Of a stretch of 20,374 nucleotides of DNA, positions 11,740 to 18,772 are shown piece after piece. The DNA comes from a virus. The DNA is taken from positions 1-20,374 of IMG/VR virus record IMGVR_UViG_3300007535_000024; one strand, written 5' to 3'. The translations under genes and the position numbers were made by a program. The notes under the pieces were generated by a model, which was not told where the DNA came from, made no database searches, and was given only the letters and a program-made list of their open reading frames with translations. How positions within the stretch are numbered: position 1 is the stretch's first letter; every line of letters begins with the position of its first letter.

Positions 11740-12816
11740 TTATTTAGGCAATTTTAAATTTAACAACCCTACTAATTTATTATAATATTTTGTTAAGTTA
11801 TCGTTTGTTTCCCAGAACAACCCATTTTTAAGAGTATTATAATCGCTTTCCCATATTTTTTCAAGCTTTTTATTTTTTAAAGTATCTTCAATCATTGATA
11901 TCATTTCTTCATCGGTTTTAGATCTCATTTTTAAATTTTTATAAGGATATATATCAGTATATATTGCAGGTATACCAGCTGCTGTATATTCTTTAGCTTT
12001 TATATTACTTTTACATTCGTTAAAAAGGTTTTGTTCTAAAGGAGCTATGCCTAGATCAATATTTAATGATTTCAAATAATTAGGATAATTAAAAATATCA
12101 ACCCATTTATGTTTAATAATTTTGTCATTATTTTTTAATTCTAAAGGGCACCCACCAATAATATTCCATTCATAATCATTAGATGTCTTAATAATAAAAT
12201 TTATTAATTTATTACTAAAGTCACCGCCTTTGATATTCTTATCATTTGAAAAATGGTTACCTGATCCTGCCCATGCTATTTTGAATTTTTTATTAAAATT
12301 ATCTTTCCACTGTGGTTCACCCCATAAAAATTTTGGTAAATGATTTTGTTGTACTTCAATTTTGTTATTATATTGTGAATAAATCTCTTTAAGTTTATTT
12401 GTTGAAACAATCATAGCATCAACTTCTTTCATTATCTCAATAGCTGTTTTAGAGTATCTATTATAATATTTACTAGCAAAATTCCATTTTGGAATATCAC
12501 TAAGGAGATCATCTATCTCATATAGCAATGGAACATTTGCTTGTTTTCTATAATTTTTTTTAATATGTTTTATTATTTTCAATTGTTGTTCTGTTGCTGA
12601 TCTTTGAAACATTATAAAAAGCTGATCACTATAAAAATTAATATCATTAATAAAATGTAGTCCATAAGAAGGCATAAAATTTACTCTATTATCATGTTTA
12701 TATTGAGATAATAACATAGATGGAAAAATGCATCTTATATATCCACAGCCGGCCATGTCTGCTAGATAGATATGATGCATAATAGTTGATGGTGTTTTAA
12801 TTATTTTTTTACCCAT
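11740..12816 (-). CDS. Glycosyltransferase, GT-B fold (GT4-like)
   Basis: 358 residues. Transfers a sugar from an activated donor; the acceptor is unknown. The N-terminal ADMAGCGYIRCIFPSMLLS (19-37) is the start typical of phage GT4-like enzymes. The C-terminal half has FKIAWAGSGNHF and WNIIGGCPLE, then LGIAPLEQNLFNECKSNIK with the donor-binding EYTAAGIPAIYT (about 288-299). Phage glycosyltransferases may modify phage DNA, virion proteins or host surface sugars; DNA modification would be notable beside the methyltransferase upstream, but cannot be shown. The start overlaps the end of homing endonuclease 2 by 16 nt, and its ribosome site (AAAGGAAA) lies in that gene's last codons. The N-terminus looks complete, so it was not split. 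Confidence 0.85.
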   Translation of the reverse strand: MGKKIIKTPSTIMHHIYLADMAGCGYIRCIFPSMLLSQYKHDNRVNFMPSYGLHFINDINFYSDQLFIMFQRSATEQQLKIIKHIKKNYRKQANVPLLYEIDDLLSDIPKWNFASKYYNRYSKTAIEIMKEVDAMIVSTNKLKEIYSQYNNKIEVQQNHLPKFLWGEPQWKDNFNKKFKIAWAGSGNHFSNDKNIKGGDFSNKLINFIIKTSNDYEWNIIGGCPLELKNNDKIIKHKWVDIFNYPNYLKSLNIDLGIAPLEQNLFNECKSNIKAKEYTAAGIPAIYTDIYPYKNLKMRSKTDEEMISMIEDTLKNKKLEKIWESDYNTLKNGLFWETNDNLTKYYNKLVGLLNLKLPK

Positions 12817-13853
12817 TTTTTAATAATTTCCTTTTCTATTTTATTACAATTTATCCAATTATAATCTTTAACTATTAATAAGTCAATACCTTTTTGTTTG
12901 CATTGATTTACTTTTATTTTATCTCTTTTTATCATATTTAATTTATTATGCCAATAAGTACCATTATATTCAATAGCTTTCTTTTTATCAGGTATCCATA
13001 TATCCAGTTCAAGATTTTTGCCTGTTAAAGGATTAATAATCTGTGTTCTATCATTTCTTATTATATTATATCCTAGTGATTCAATGTAATTTTGTAATTC
13101 TTTTTCTGTTTTACTAGATTTAGATTCATACCAGCATATAGGACATCTATGTTTACTATTTTTAAATGCTGCAAATGATACTTCATACTCATGTCCTATA
13201 GGGCATTTTAATAATAATTTTGTACAAACATTTTTATAATTATCAGATAATAATTTATAGCCTTCTTTTTCTATATAATTTTTAACATATTCATATGTAT
13301 ACTTAATATTATTATTAATACATAATGGGCATGAACACTTTAAAAATAATTTAAAAGTTGTTTTATATTCATGCCCTATAGGGCATTTTATTAATAATTT
13401 TGTATGATTATTTTTATATTCTTTAGATAATAATTGATAACCTTCTTTTTCTATAAAATCTTTAACATATTCATATGTATACTTAATATTATCTGCACAA
13501 TATGGACATCTATGTTTGCTATTTTTAAATGTTGAAAATGATATTTTATATTCATGCCCTATAGGGCATTTTAATAATAATTTTTGTTTATTATTTTTAT
13601 ACTTTTTAGATAATAATTTATAGTCTTCTTTTTCAATATAATCTTTAACATAATTATATGATAATTTTTTATTACCTATGCATATAGGACATTTTGCACC
13701 TTGTTGAAAATTATTAAACCTTGCATAGTATTCATGTCCTTTAGAACATTTTATTAATAATTTTGTATGAGTATTAACATAATCATCAGATAATAATTGA
13801 TAACCTTTTTTTTTAATATACTCTTTTACATAATTATATGTTAATTTTTTCAT
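12801..13853 (-). CDS. Homing endonuclease 2: four zinc-binding repeats plus Vsr-like nuclease
   Basis: 350 residues, same family as the genes at 3387-4268 and 19669-20374, with the most repeats. Repeats cover about 1-61, 62-122, 123-182 and 183-248; each has KxxYxYVKxYIxKxxYxLL, a C-x3-H pair (CPIGHEY) and a closing CxxC or CxC-type pair. The third repeat is shortened near its Cys pair (KCSCPLC). The nuclease domain (249-350) has KELQNYIE, LELDIWIP, AIEYNGTYWH and RDKIKVNQCKQKG, with all EDxHD residues present, so it looks active. No strong ribosome site is visible before ATG 13853. It is inserted between two intact genes. Confidence 0.85.
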   Translation of the reverse strand: MKKLTYNYVKEYIKKKGYQLLSDDYVNTHTKLLIKCSKGHEYYARFNNFQQGAKCPICIGNKKLSYNYVKDYIEKEDYKLLSKKYKNNKQKLLLKCPIGHEYKISFSTFKNSKHRCPYCADNIKYTYEYVKDFIEKEGYQLLSKEYKNNHTKLLIKCPIGHEYKTTFKLFLKCSCPLCINNNIKYTYEYVKNYIEKEGYKLLSDNYKNVCTKLLLKCPIGHEYEVSFAAFKNSKHRCPICWYESKSSKTEKELQNYIESLGYNIIRNDRTQIINPLTGKNLELDIWIPDKKKAIEYNGTYWHNKLNMIKRDKIKVNQCKQKGIDLLIVKDYNWINCNKIEKEIIKKWVKK

Positions 13854-13860
13854 TTATTTT

Positions 13861-14076
13861 TTACCAATTTGATACATCAGTACATTCTTTACTCCATCCA
13901 CATGCACATTGTACACCACAAGCTATTCCTAATCCAGTAGGTGTAAAAAAATATGATATTCTTCCTCCTATCGCTGGTTGAATATCACTATTATATATTT
14001 CACAATTTTGATTATGATCTTCTATAATCTTTTGTGCATTATCCCATTCTATTTTTGACATTTTAAATTTTACCAA
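13861..14076 (-). CDS. Small Cys-rich hypothetical protein
   Basis: 71 residues from TTG 14076, or 66 from ATG 14061. The TTG has GGAG 7 nt upstream, whereas the ATG has only a weak GGTAAA, so TTG may be the true start. The C-terminal CGVQCACGWSKEC (C-x3-C-x-C-x5-C) may hold a metal, and GLGIACG is glycine-rich. No family was recognised. It overlaps the zinc-ribbon gene by 7 nt if TTG is used. The homing endonuclease 2 gene begins 7 nt downstream of its stop. Confidence 0.6.
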   Translation of the reverse strand: MVKFKMSKIEWDNAQKIIEDHNQNCEIYNSDIQPAIGGRISYFFTPTGLGIACGVQCACGWSKECTDVSNW

Positions 14077-14354
14077 TCTTTATCTCCTGGCATAATAATT
14101 TTTGATTGTCTGCCATTTTCAATAATACTTTTTATCTTTCTTTTTTTGCTTATTTCGTCAATATATTTTTTATAATTATAGATAGCTTCTTTTTTTGATA
14201 TTTTTTTATCACCATCATCTAACTGTATTGTCACTTCTTTCAAACCTAAATTACAGAACACACAAATAGATGCATTATCATTTGGATCATCTGGTAATGC
14301 ATCTAGACAATAATCAACACTAAGAAATTGGTTACATTTAACACATTGTGGCAT
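14070..14354 (-). CDS. Small zinc-ribbon-like protein
   Basis: 94 residues. C4-x2-C7 (CVKC) near the start and C-V-F-C around residue 31 form two CxxC pairs, a zinc ribbon. The rest is a charged helix (KKEAIYNYKKYIDEISKKRK). The family and partner are unknown; a nucleic-acid or protein-binding role is inferred. AGGGGGT lies 8 nt before ATG 14354. Its start overlaps the end of the frameshifted methyltransferase reading by 17 nt, as expected if that reading is real coding sequence. Confidence 0.65.
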   Translation of the reverse strand: MPQCVKCNQFLSVDYCLDALPDDPNDNASICVFCNLGLKEVTIQLDDGDKKISKKEAIYNYKKYIDEISKKRKIKSIIENGRQSKIIMPGDKDW

Positions 14355-15125
14355 TCATACCCCCTGGAAAATCATTAATGGTTAATTGGTTAAGATTATT
14401 TTTTATTATAGAATGATATTTAGAATCCTTTTCGATTAAAATATATTTTCTATTTAATTTTTTGCTGCTATGCCTGTTGTACCTGAACCAGCAAATATAT
14501 CCAATACAGTATCACCTATCCATGTAAATTGTTTTATACATCTGTATGGCAACTCTAACGGAAATGCTGCTGGATGACCTGTTTTATTCTTTTTGGTTCC
14601 AGGAAATTCCCATATCGAAAGAGAATTTTTTATAAATTCATCTTTTGTTAGGTCTGTTTTTCCCTTTGTTAATTTTTTCTTTGATATATTATAAAACACA
14701 AGAATGTATTCAAATGGAGTTGGAAAAGAAGGGCATGATGGTGACTGCCATGATCCCCATGATGATCTACTTGATGTATTATTTTTATTCCATATAATAG
14801 TTGTAAACATACCATATCCTAATTCAAACATAAAATTACTTATATGGATATGAGTAGGCACTGAACCATTTTTTCCATCTCCTATATTAACAATAATCCT
14901 TCCATCTTCTTTCATTTTTGGCTTGAGAATATAAAATAAACGTTTTAACCATAAAATATATTCATCATGACCCATGTTATCATTATGATCACTATAACCT
15001 TTTTTATTATATTTATTTTGGCCAAGATTTACATTATATGGTGGGCTAGTAACCAACAGATCAATAGATTTGTTATCAATAGTGGGTATAATATGTTCAC
15101 AGTCACCTAAAAATATATCATTCAT
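14338..15125 (-). CDS. Beta-class DNA methyltransferase with -1 frameshift near the C-terminus
   Basis: Transfers a methyl group from S-adenosylmethionine to an exocyclic amino group of DNA (N4-cytosine or N6-adenine; the SPPY form favours N4-C). TSPPYNVNLG (motif IV, 26-35) precedes the target-recognition part; motif X (HPAAFPLELPYRCIKQF, 184-200) and motif I (DIFAGSGTTG, 209-218) follow, the beta-class order. The zero frame stops (TAA 14454-14456) 7 residues after motif I. Shifting -1 at A-AAA-AAT (14463-14457) continues with LNRKYILIEKDSKY, the expected motif II and after, to TAA 14338, giving about 262 residues. The cause may be programmed slippage, a natural one-base loss, or a read error in the six-A run. 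The stop-terminated form lacks the acidic cofactor-binding motif II. Confidence 0.85.
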
Positions 15126-15429
15126 TTGCTATTTTATCCAATGATGAAAGACTAATAGTTATTCTTTCAGACATTTTTTCAAAATCTTGATTAATAATAG
15201 ATTTAATATGATTGTCTATACCAGTATGTCTAATAGATTTTATATCAGAATATAAATTAGCCTGTTCTAATTGATAAAGTTCATCAATAACATTACTTAA
15301 TTCTTTATAAGCTTCGTCTATTTTGTTAACAGGTATATCTTTTATTTCTATGCCAACATTTGGTTTTATTGATTCATAATTTTTAACACTTATAGTAGAT
15401 GATCTATAGATAAAAAAATTAGTTTTCAT
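15118..15429 (-). CDS. Hypothetical protein, 103 residues
   Basis: The first 35 residues look like beta strands (FFIYRSSTISVKNYES, GIEIKDI), and the rest is a long helix rich in Glu, Leu and Ile (DEAYKELSNVIDELYQLEQ). This strand-then-helix pattern is seen in some small phage proteins of unknown role. There is no catalytic motif. AAGGAAAT precedes ATG 15429. It overlaps both neighbours (11 nt upstream, 8 nt downstream), so it belongs to the methyltransferase transcript. Confidence 0.65.
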   Translation of the reverse strand: MKTNFFIYRSSTISVKNYESIKPNVGIEIKDIPVNKIDEAYKELSNVIDELYQLEQANLYSDIKSIRHTGIDNHIKSIINQDFEKMSERITISLSSLDKIANE

Positions 15430-15589
15430 TATATTTCCTTTTAATCCTTTCTATTTCGTTTAAAGATTCTTCAATGATATCTTTAATATCTTTATTTGTT
15501 GAAACATCTTTATTTCTATTAATAACTTTAACAATATTATTAAATGCTGTACATTTAACAAAATTAACACCTTTCTGTACTTTATTCAT
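15419..15589 (-). CDS. Small helical protein, 56 residues
   Basis: ATG 15589 follows AAGGAG with 5-6 nt spacing, and its stop overlaps the next start. The first residues MNKVQKGVNFVKCT resemble the start of the membrane protein upstream (MNKTQKGIILCVT), and the DNA around the two starts is also alike. After that the proteins diverge: this one is soluble and charged (IKDIIEESLNEIERIKRK). No family was recognised. It fills what would otherwise be a 150-nt gap. Confidence 0.65.
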   Translation of the reverse strand: MNKVQKGVNFVKCTAFNNIVKVINRNKDVSTNKDIKDIIEESLNEIERIKRKYNEN

Positions 15590-15803
15590 TTTTTCTCCTT
15601 TTCCAAAGAACGATGATCATACATAAAAGTAATCCGAACAAGATACTTATAGAAAATCCTGAAGTTATATGAAAAAAATAATAAATAGGCCCACTTAATC
15701 CTGGATAACATTTTACTCCTATCCAATATAGCAATCCAGAAAGCCCAATTGCTGTGATAACATAAGTAACACACAAAATTATTCCTTTCTGTGTTTTATT
15801 CAT
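15582..15803 (-). CDS. Small membrane protein with two helices (copy B)
   Basis: 73 residues. Two hydrophobic segments (about 8-28 and 46-67) are joined by a GVKCYPGLSGPIYYFFH linker, with a basic end (WKRRKNE) suggesting that both termini face the cytoplasm. It is a clear paralogue of the protein encoded at 15817-16029: both have LxWIGVKxxPGLxxPIYYFxHIxSGFSxxxLxGLxLCM. No family was recognised. The small size and two helices leave holin-like or superinfection-exclusion roles possible, without direct support. AGGGGA precedes ATG 15803. Confidence 0.7.
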   Translation of the reverse strand: MNKTQKGIILCVTYVITAIGLSGLLYWIGVKCYPGLSGPIYYFFHITSGFSISILFGLLLCMIIVLWKRRKNE

Positions 15804-15816
15804 TTTTTTCCCCTAA

Positions 15817-16029
15817 TTATTTCATTTTCCAAAGAGAGATGCTCATACATAAAAACAATCCAATCAAGACACCCATAGAAAACCCTGAACATATATGCAA
15901 AAAATAATATATAGGATCATTTAATCCTGGAAAAGATTTTACTCCTATCCACAGTATCAATCCAGAAAAACTAACTCCTGTAGTAACACATATAATTGCT
16001 CCGTTTTTTATTTCACTTAATTTTTTCAT
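15817..16029 (-). CDS. Small membrane protein with two helices (copy A)
   Basis: 70 residues, paralogue of the neighbouring 15582-15803 product and probably its duplication partner. Hydrophobic segments are at about 12-30 and 45-65, with the same central WIGVKSFPGLNDPIYYF linker. The N-terminus (MKKLSEIKNGA) is slightly longer and basic, and the C-terminus ends WKMK. It starts 2 nt after the DUF1653-like gene stop with only a weak ribosome site (AAAAGAT). The conserved Pro-Gly linker in both copies suggests that it is the functional part. Confidence 0.7.
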   Translation of the reverse strand: MKKLSEIKNGAIICVTTGVSFSGLILWIGVKSFPGLNDPIYYFLHICSGFSMGVLIGLFLCMSISLWKMK

Positions 16030-16031
16030 AT

Positions 16032-16226
16032 TTATATCTTTTTAAATCTTGTTATACCAGGCTTTACTTCATCAAACCATGTATTTAAATCACGTGTAAA
16101 TACTTCATCTATGTTATTTTTATAGACAACATCTGTATTACCATGATCAGTATTCAAAGCTAACATTAATACTTCATATATACCACCTTTAAAATGTTTA
16201 TATATACCACCTTTTAAAATATTCAT
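16032..16226 (-). CDS. DUF1653-like small protein
   Basis: 64 residues matching the short DUF1653 pattern by eye: KGGIYKHFKGGIYEVLMLALNTD for the first strands, VVYK in the middle, and a closing RDLNTWFDEV...ITRFKKI where the family has RPLxMFxExV...RF. It is a small beta-rich fold of unknown function found in bacteria and phages. KGGIY occurs twice at the start, reflected in a short DNA repeat around 16177-16217. AAGGAT precedes ATG 16226. It is the first gene after ligA in the transcript, separated by 21 nt. Confidence 0.75.
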   Translation of the reverse strand: MNILKGGIYKHFKGGIYEVLMLALNTDHGNTDVVYKNNIDEVFTRDLNTWFDEVKPGITRFKKI

Positions 16227-16247
16227 ATCTATCCTTATTGTTTGGTT

Positions 16248-18041
16248 TTATTCAATAACCCCTAGTTCATTTAAAAGTTTATCATAAGTAATTATTGGCA
16301 CATTATACTGTTTAGCCTTTTTTGTTTTACTACTATTAGATTCTACATCATTAGTAACTAAAAAATCAACATTTTTTGATATACCTTTTACTCTTGACCC
16401 TTTAGATTCAAGTATTCTTACTAAATCATCTCTTTTTAATGGTGCTGTTCCTGTTAAAGTAAATATTTTTCCTTCATATTCTGAATCCTCATTTTTCTTT
16501 AAAAACTCTAATCCATAATTAGATAGTAAACAATAATTTTTAAAAATCAATGGTCTGTTTTCTATGATATTATCATTTGTAACCGACCCAATACCATCAA
16601 TATGATCATATCTATCAGCCTTTAAAAAATCATTAAATGTCATTTCATTTAATATTTTAGTAGCTGTTTCAACACCAAGCCCATATACACCCATTGATGC
16701 TAAAAATTTTTCTGGTGTTGTTTTTAGTTTTTCTCTTAATTCATTATACAGATGATGTGCTTTCTTTTTGCCAAAGCCATCAAGAGACATTATATCTTCT
16801 TCTGTTAATTCATATAAGTCATTCAAAGTATCAATGTTTAGTTTTTCAATTGTTGATAAAGATACATTCATTATACCTAATTTTTTAACAAAATGTTCAA
16901 GTCTTTTAAGTGTTTGTGATGGACATATAACATTAGGACATATGAGATCAACACCCTTTTCTATCAATAAAGTATTACATGAATTGCATTTTTCTGGTAA
17001 ATCTATATTATTATTTTCTGATTCAACATCAACAATGTATGGTATCACATCACCAGATTTTACTATAGATATCTTTGTACCTTTATTAATAAATTTATCT
17101 TTAATAAATTTTGCATTATGACCAGTTGCTTTATTAATAGTAGATCCATCAATATTTATAGAATCAATATAAACAAGTGGTATAACTCTACCTGTTCTGC
17201 CAGTATTCCATTCAATATCTTTTACAGTAGTGAAAATAGCTTCTTGGTTAACTTTAAATGATATCTTATTAGTTGGATATTTAACATTTTCTCTTTCACT
17301 ATCATCCAAAGTCAATACTAAACCATCAATATCATATTGTGATAATTCATCTTTATATTTTTTTAATAAATCAACAAGTATATCATCAGATATATCTTTA
17401 ATTTTTAATTTTTTATAAGTTATTGGGTTTTTTGGAAATAACGAATTTATAAAATCTATTCTTTTGCTTTCGGAAGTGGATTCAGAATCTATATGTTCAT
17501 AAAACACAATATCGAGAAGGTTTAATAATGTACTATCATCATCATTAATGATACCAGCCGTTGCATTTCTTTTGTTTACATATTCTTCAGGAAGATGATC
17601 TAAAAGAATTTCCCCTCTGAACCATAAAGATTCTTTGTTTTTTATATGTTTTGTTATTATTTTTTTACATTTATTAGTTATACTTCTACCATGAATACCA
17701 TCACCTCTTAAAAAGGCTTGATTTACTTTGCCATTTTCAAAATTAACAGCTATGGATACACCATCTAATTTTGGTGTTATGGTAATATAGTCATCTGGAT
17801 TATGTTTTGCTAACCATTTTTGACATGATCCATCTGTTTTTAATTTTTTTAGACTGCCAAGTACAAATGGCAGCTTGATTTTATCTCTTGAATCAACAAA
17901 AGTACCAACTGTTTTAAAATAAGGATCATTAGGATATTTTTTACGCATTTCATCTTTAAAATCATCATAATCCTTATCAGATATAGGTGATAATCCCATT
18001 TCATATAATCTATCATATTTTATAAGTTTTTCAATTGACAT
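16248..18041 (-). CDS. ligA: NAD+-dependent DNA ligase
   Basis: 597 residues, all domains present. Seals nicks between Okazaki fragments and in repair, using NAD+. A shortened Ia domain (about 1-48) keeps ISDKDYDDF and the following region. Adenylation motifs: K91-LDG (nucleophile Lys91), RGDG (112-115), RGE (142-144), DGLVL (239-243) and FKV with K263. WNTGRTGRVIPLV begins the OB fold. The zinc finger uses C352, C355, C368 and C373. Helix-hairpin-helix repeats (about 385-500, including GFGKKKA) and a BRCT domain (522-597, GKIFTLTG and DFLV) follow. T4 itself uses an ATP-dependent ligase, so this LigA differs from the T4 set. AGGAG precedes the ATG and a strong promoter lies 31-59 nt upstream. 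Confidence 0.96.
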   Translation of the reverse strand: MSIEKLIKYDRLYEMGLSPISDKDYDDFKDEMRKKYPNDPYFKTVGTFVDSRDKIKLPFVLGSLKKLKTDGSCQKWLAKHNPDDYITITPKLDGVSIAVNFENGKVNQAFLRGDGIHGRSITNKCKKIITKHIKNKESLWFRGEILLDHLPEEYVNKRNATAGIINDDDSTLLNLLDIVFYEHIDSESTSESKRIDFINSLFPKNPITYKKLKIKDISDDILVDLLKKYKDELSQYDIDGLVLTLDDSERENVKYPTNKISFKVNQEAIFTTVKDIEWNTGRTGRVIPLVYIDSINIDGSTINKATGHNAKFIKDKFINKGTKISIVKSGDVIPYIVDVESENNNIDLPEKCNSCNTLLIEKGVDLICPNVICPSQTLKRLEHFVKKLGIMNVSLSTIEKLNIDTLNDLYELTEEDIMSLDGFGKKKAHHLYNELREKLKTTPEKFLASMGVYGLGVETATKILNEMTFNDFLKADRYDHIDGIGSVTNDNIIENRPLIFKNYCLLSNYGLEFLKKNEDSEYEGKIFTLTGTAPLKRDDLVRILESKGSRVKGISKNVDFLVTNDVESNSSKTKKAKQYNVPIITYDKLLNELGVIE

Positions 18042-18071
18042 ATAATATTCTCCTGTTAAAGTTTTATATAT

Positions 18072-18100
18072 AGTATAACAATATTATATGAATTTGTAAA
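18072..18100 (-). promoter_or_regulatory. Sigma-70 promoter for ligA
   Basis: Minus strand TTTACA (18100-18095), 17 nt, TG-T-TATACT (-10 at 18077-18072). It has an extended -10 and ideal spacing. It lies in the 73-nt gap between tRNA-Arg and ligA and would drive the long unit toward 10872, in which no internal terminator was seen. Confidence 0.8.
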
Positions 18101-18114
18101 GGATTTTTTTAGAA

Positions 18115-18190
18115 TGGAACCCCTGGTAGGAGTCAAACCTACGACATTCACATTAGAAGTGTGATGTTCTATTCACTGAACTACAGGGGC
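18115..18190 (-). tRNA. tRNA-Arg (UCU)
   Basis: 76 nt with encoded CCA. Acceptor GCCCCTG/CAGGGGT, with an unusual G1-U72 wobble; discriminator U. Anticodon arm TCACA-CTTCTAA-TGTGA gives TCT, which reads AGA, the favoured Arg codon in AT-rich genes such as these. Confidence 0.92.
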
Positions 18191-18200
18191 TTATTTTGTG

Positions 18201-18276
18201 TGGAGCCTCCTACAGGACTTGAACCTGTGATCTTTAGTTTACAAAACTATTGCTTTGCCAACTAAGTTAAAGAGGC
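18201..18276 (-). tRNA. tRNA-Thr (UGU)
   Basis: 76 nt with encoded CCA. Acceptor GCCTCTT/AGGAGGC (one U-G), discriminator U. Anticodon loop TTTGTAA gives TGT; the outermost anticodon-stem pair is an A-A mismatch. T arm ACAGG-TTCAAGT-CCTGT is perfect. It is 9 nt downstream of the tmRNA 3' end. Confidence 0.9.
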
Positions 18277-18285
18277 TTAAATTTT

Positions 18286-18633
18286 TGGTGGAGATGGCGA
18301 GAGTTGAACTCGCGTCCAAAGATGATTATTAAACAATATTTACATACATAGTTCAGATAAAAATCAATACAGTATACTAATCTGAACAATTTCTACTGTA
18401 TAGTTAACCTAATTTATTTTATTATCATTTATTAGGTATTAATGATAACTATCTTATATAATATTATATCATATGAAATGTATAAGAGACATTTTCATAT
18501 GACAGTAGCTATGCTGCTACAGCGTAGTTATAATCGTCTGCAATTATAATTAAAATTTATCAGTTTAACGAGTTAATAAAGCTCGGTATGAAATCATTCA
18601 ACATACAATCTTTGTCGATGCCATTTCATCCCC
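18286..18633 (-). ncRNA. ssrA: tmRNA with tag peptide ADDYNYAVAA
   Basis: 348 nt including CCA. Rescues ribosomes stalled on broken mRNA and tags the unfinished protein for proteolysis. The 5' end GGGGATG pairs with 3' CATCTCC (G3-U70, the alanine identity pair). The tRNA-like end has the typical GGACGCGAGTTCAACTCTCG T arm. The tag frame runs 18541-18509: resume codon GCA, then ADDYNYAVAA and TAG, close to the E. coli tag ANDENYALAA. GAGC/GCTC-type pairing just 5' of the tag fits pseudoknot 1, and several AT-rich helices follow. It lies between tRNA-Pro and tRNA-Thr and is probably transcribed with them from 18739-18767. Confidence 0.96.
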
Positions 18634-18650
18634 AAATTTTAAAAGATCTA

Positions 18651-18727
18651 TGGTCTAGATGGGAGGATTCGAACCTCCGACATCTTGGATCCAAACCAAG
18701 CGCCCTGCCAGACTGGGCCACATCTAG
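18651..18727 (-). tRNA. tRNA-Pro (UGG)
   Basis: 77 nt with encoded CCA. Acceptor CTAGATG/CATCTAG with the C1-G72 pair typical of bacterial tRNA-Pro; discriminator A. Anticodon arm CTTGG-TTTGGAT-CCAAG gives TGG. It is the first RNA after the promoter at 18739-18767. Confidence 0.95.
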
Positions 18728-18738
18728 ACATAATTTTT

Positions 18739-18767
18739 ACTATACCACTATTTATATATAATGTCAA
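18739..18767 (-). promoter_or_regulatory. Sigma-70 promoter for tRNA-Pro / tmRNA / tRNA-Thr / tRNA-Arg
   Basis: Minus strand TTGACA (18767-18762), 17 nt, TG-G-TATAGT (-10 at 18744-18739). It has a perfect -35 and an extended -10, immediately after the polymerase stop codon. Transcription would start within about 6 nt of the tRNA-Pro 5' end. Confidence 0.85.
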
Positions 18768-18772
18768 CTATC

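Noticed and set aside
16768-17121. Plus-strand 117-residue frame
   Set aside because: It lies entirely antisense to conserved ligA sequence and has no start signals.
18286-18633. Group I intron or plain intergenic gap
   Set aside because: The tRNA-like ends, the alanine acceptor pair and the tag frame identify it as tmRNA.
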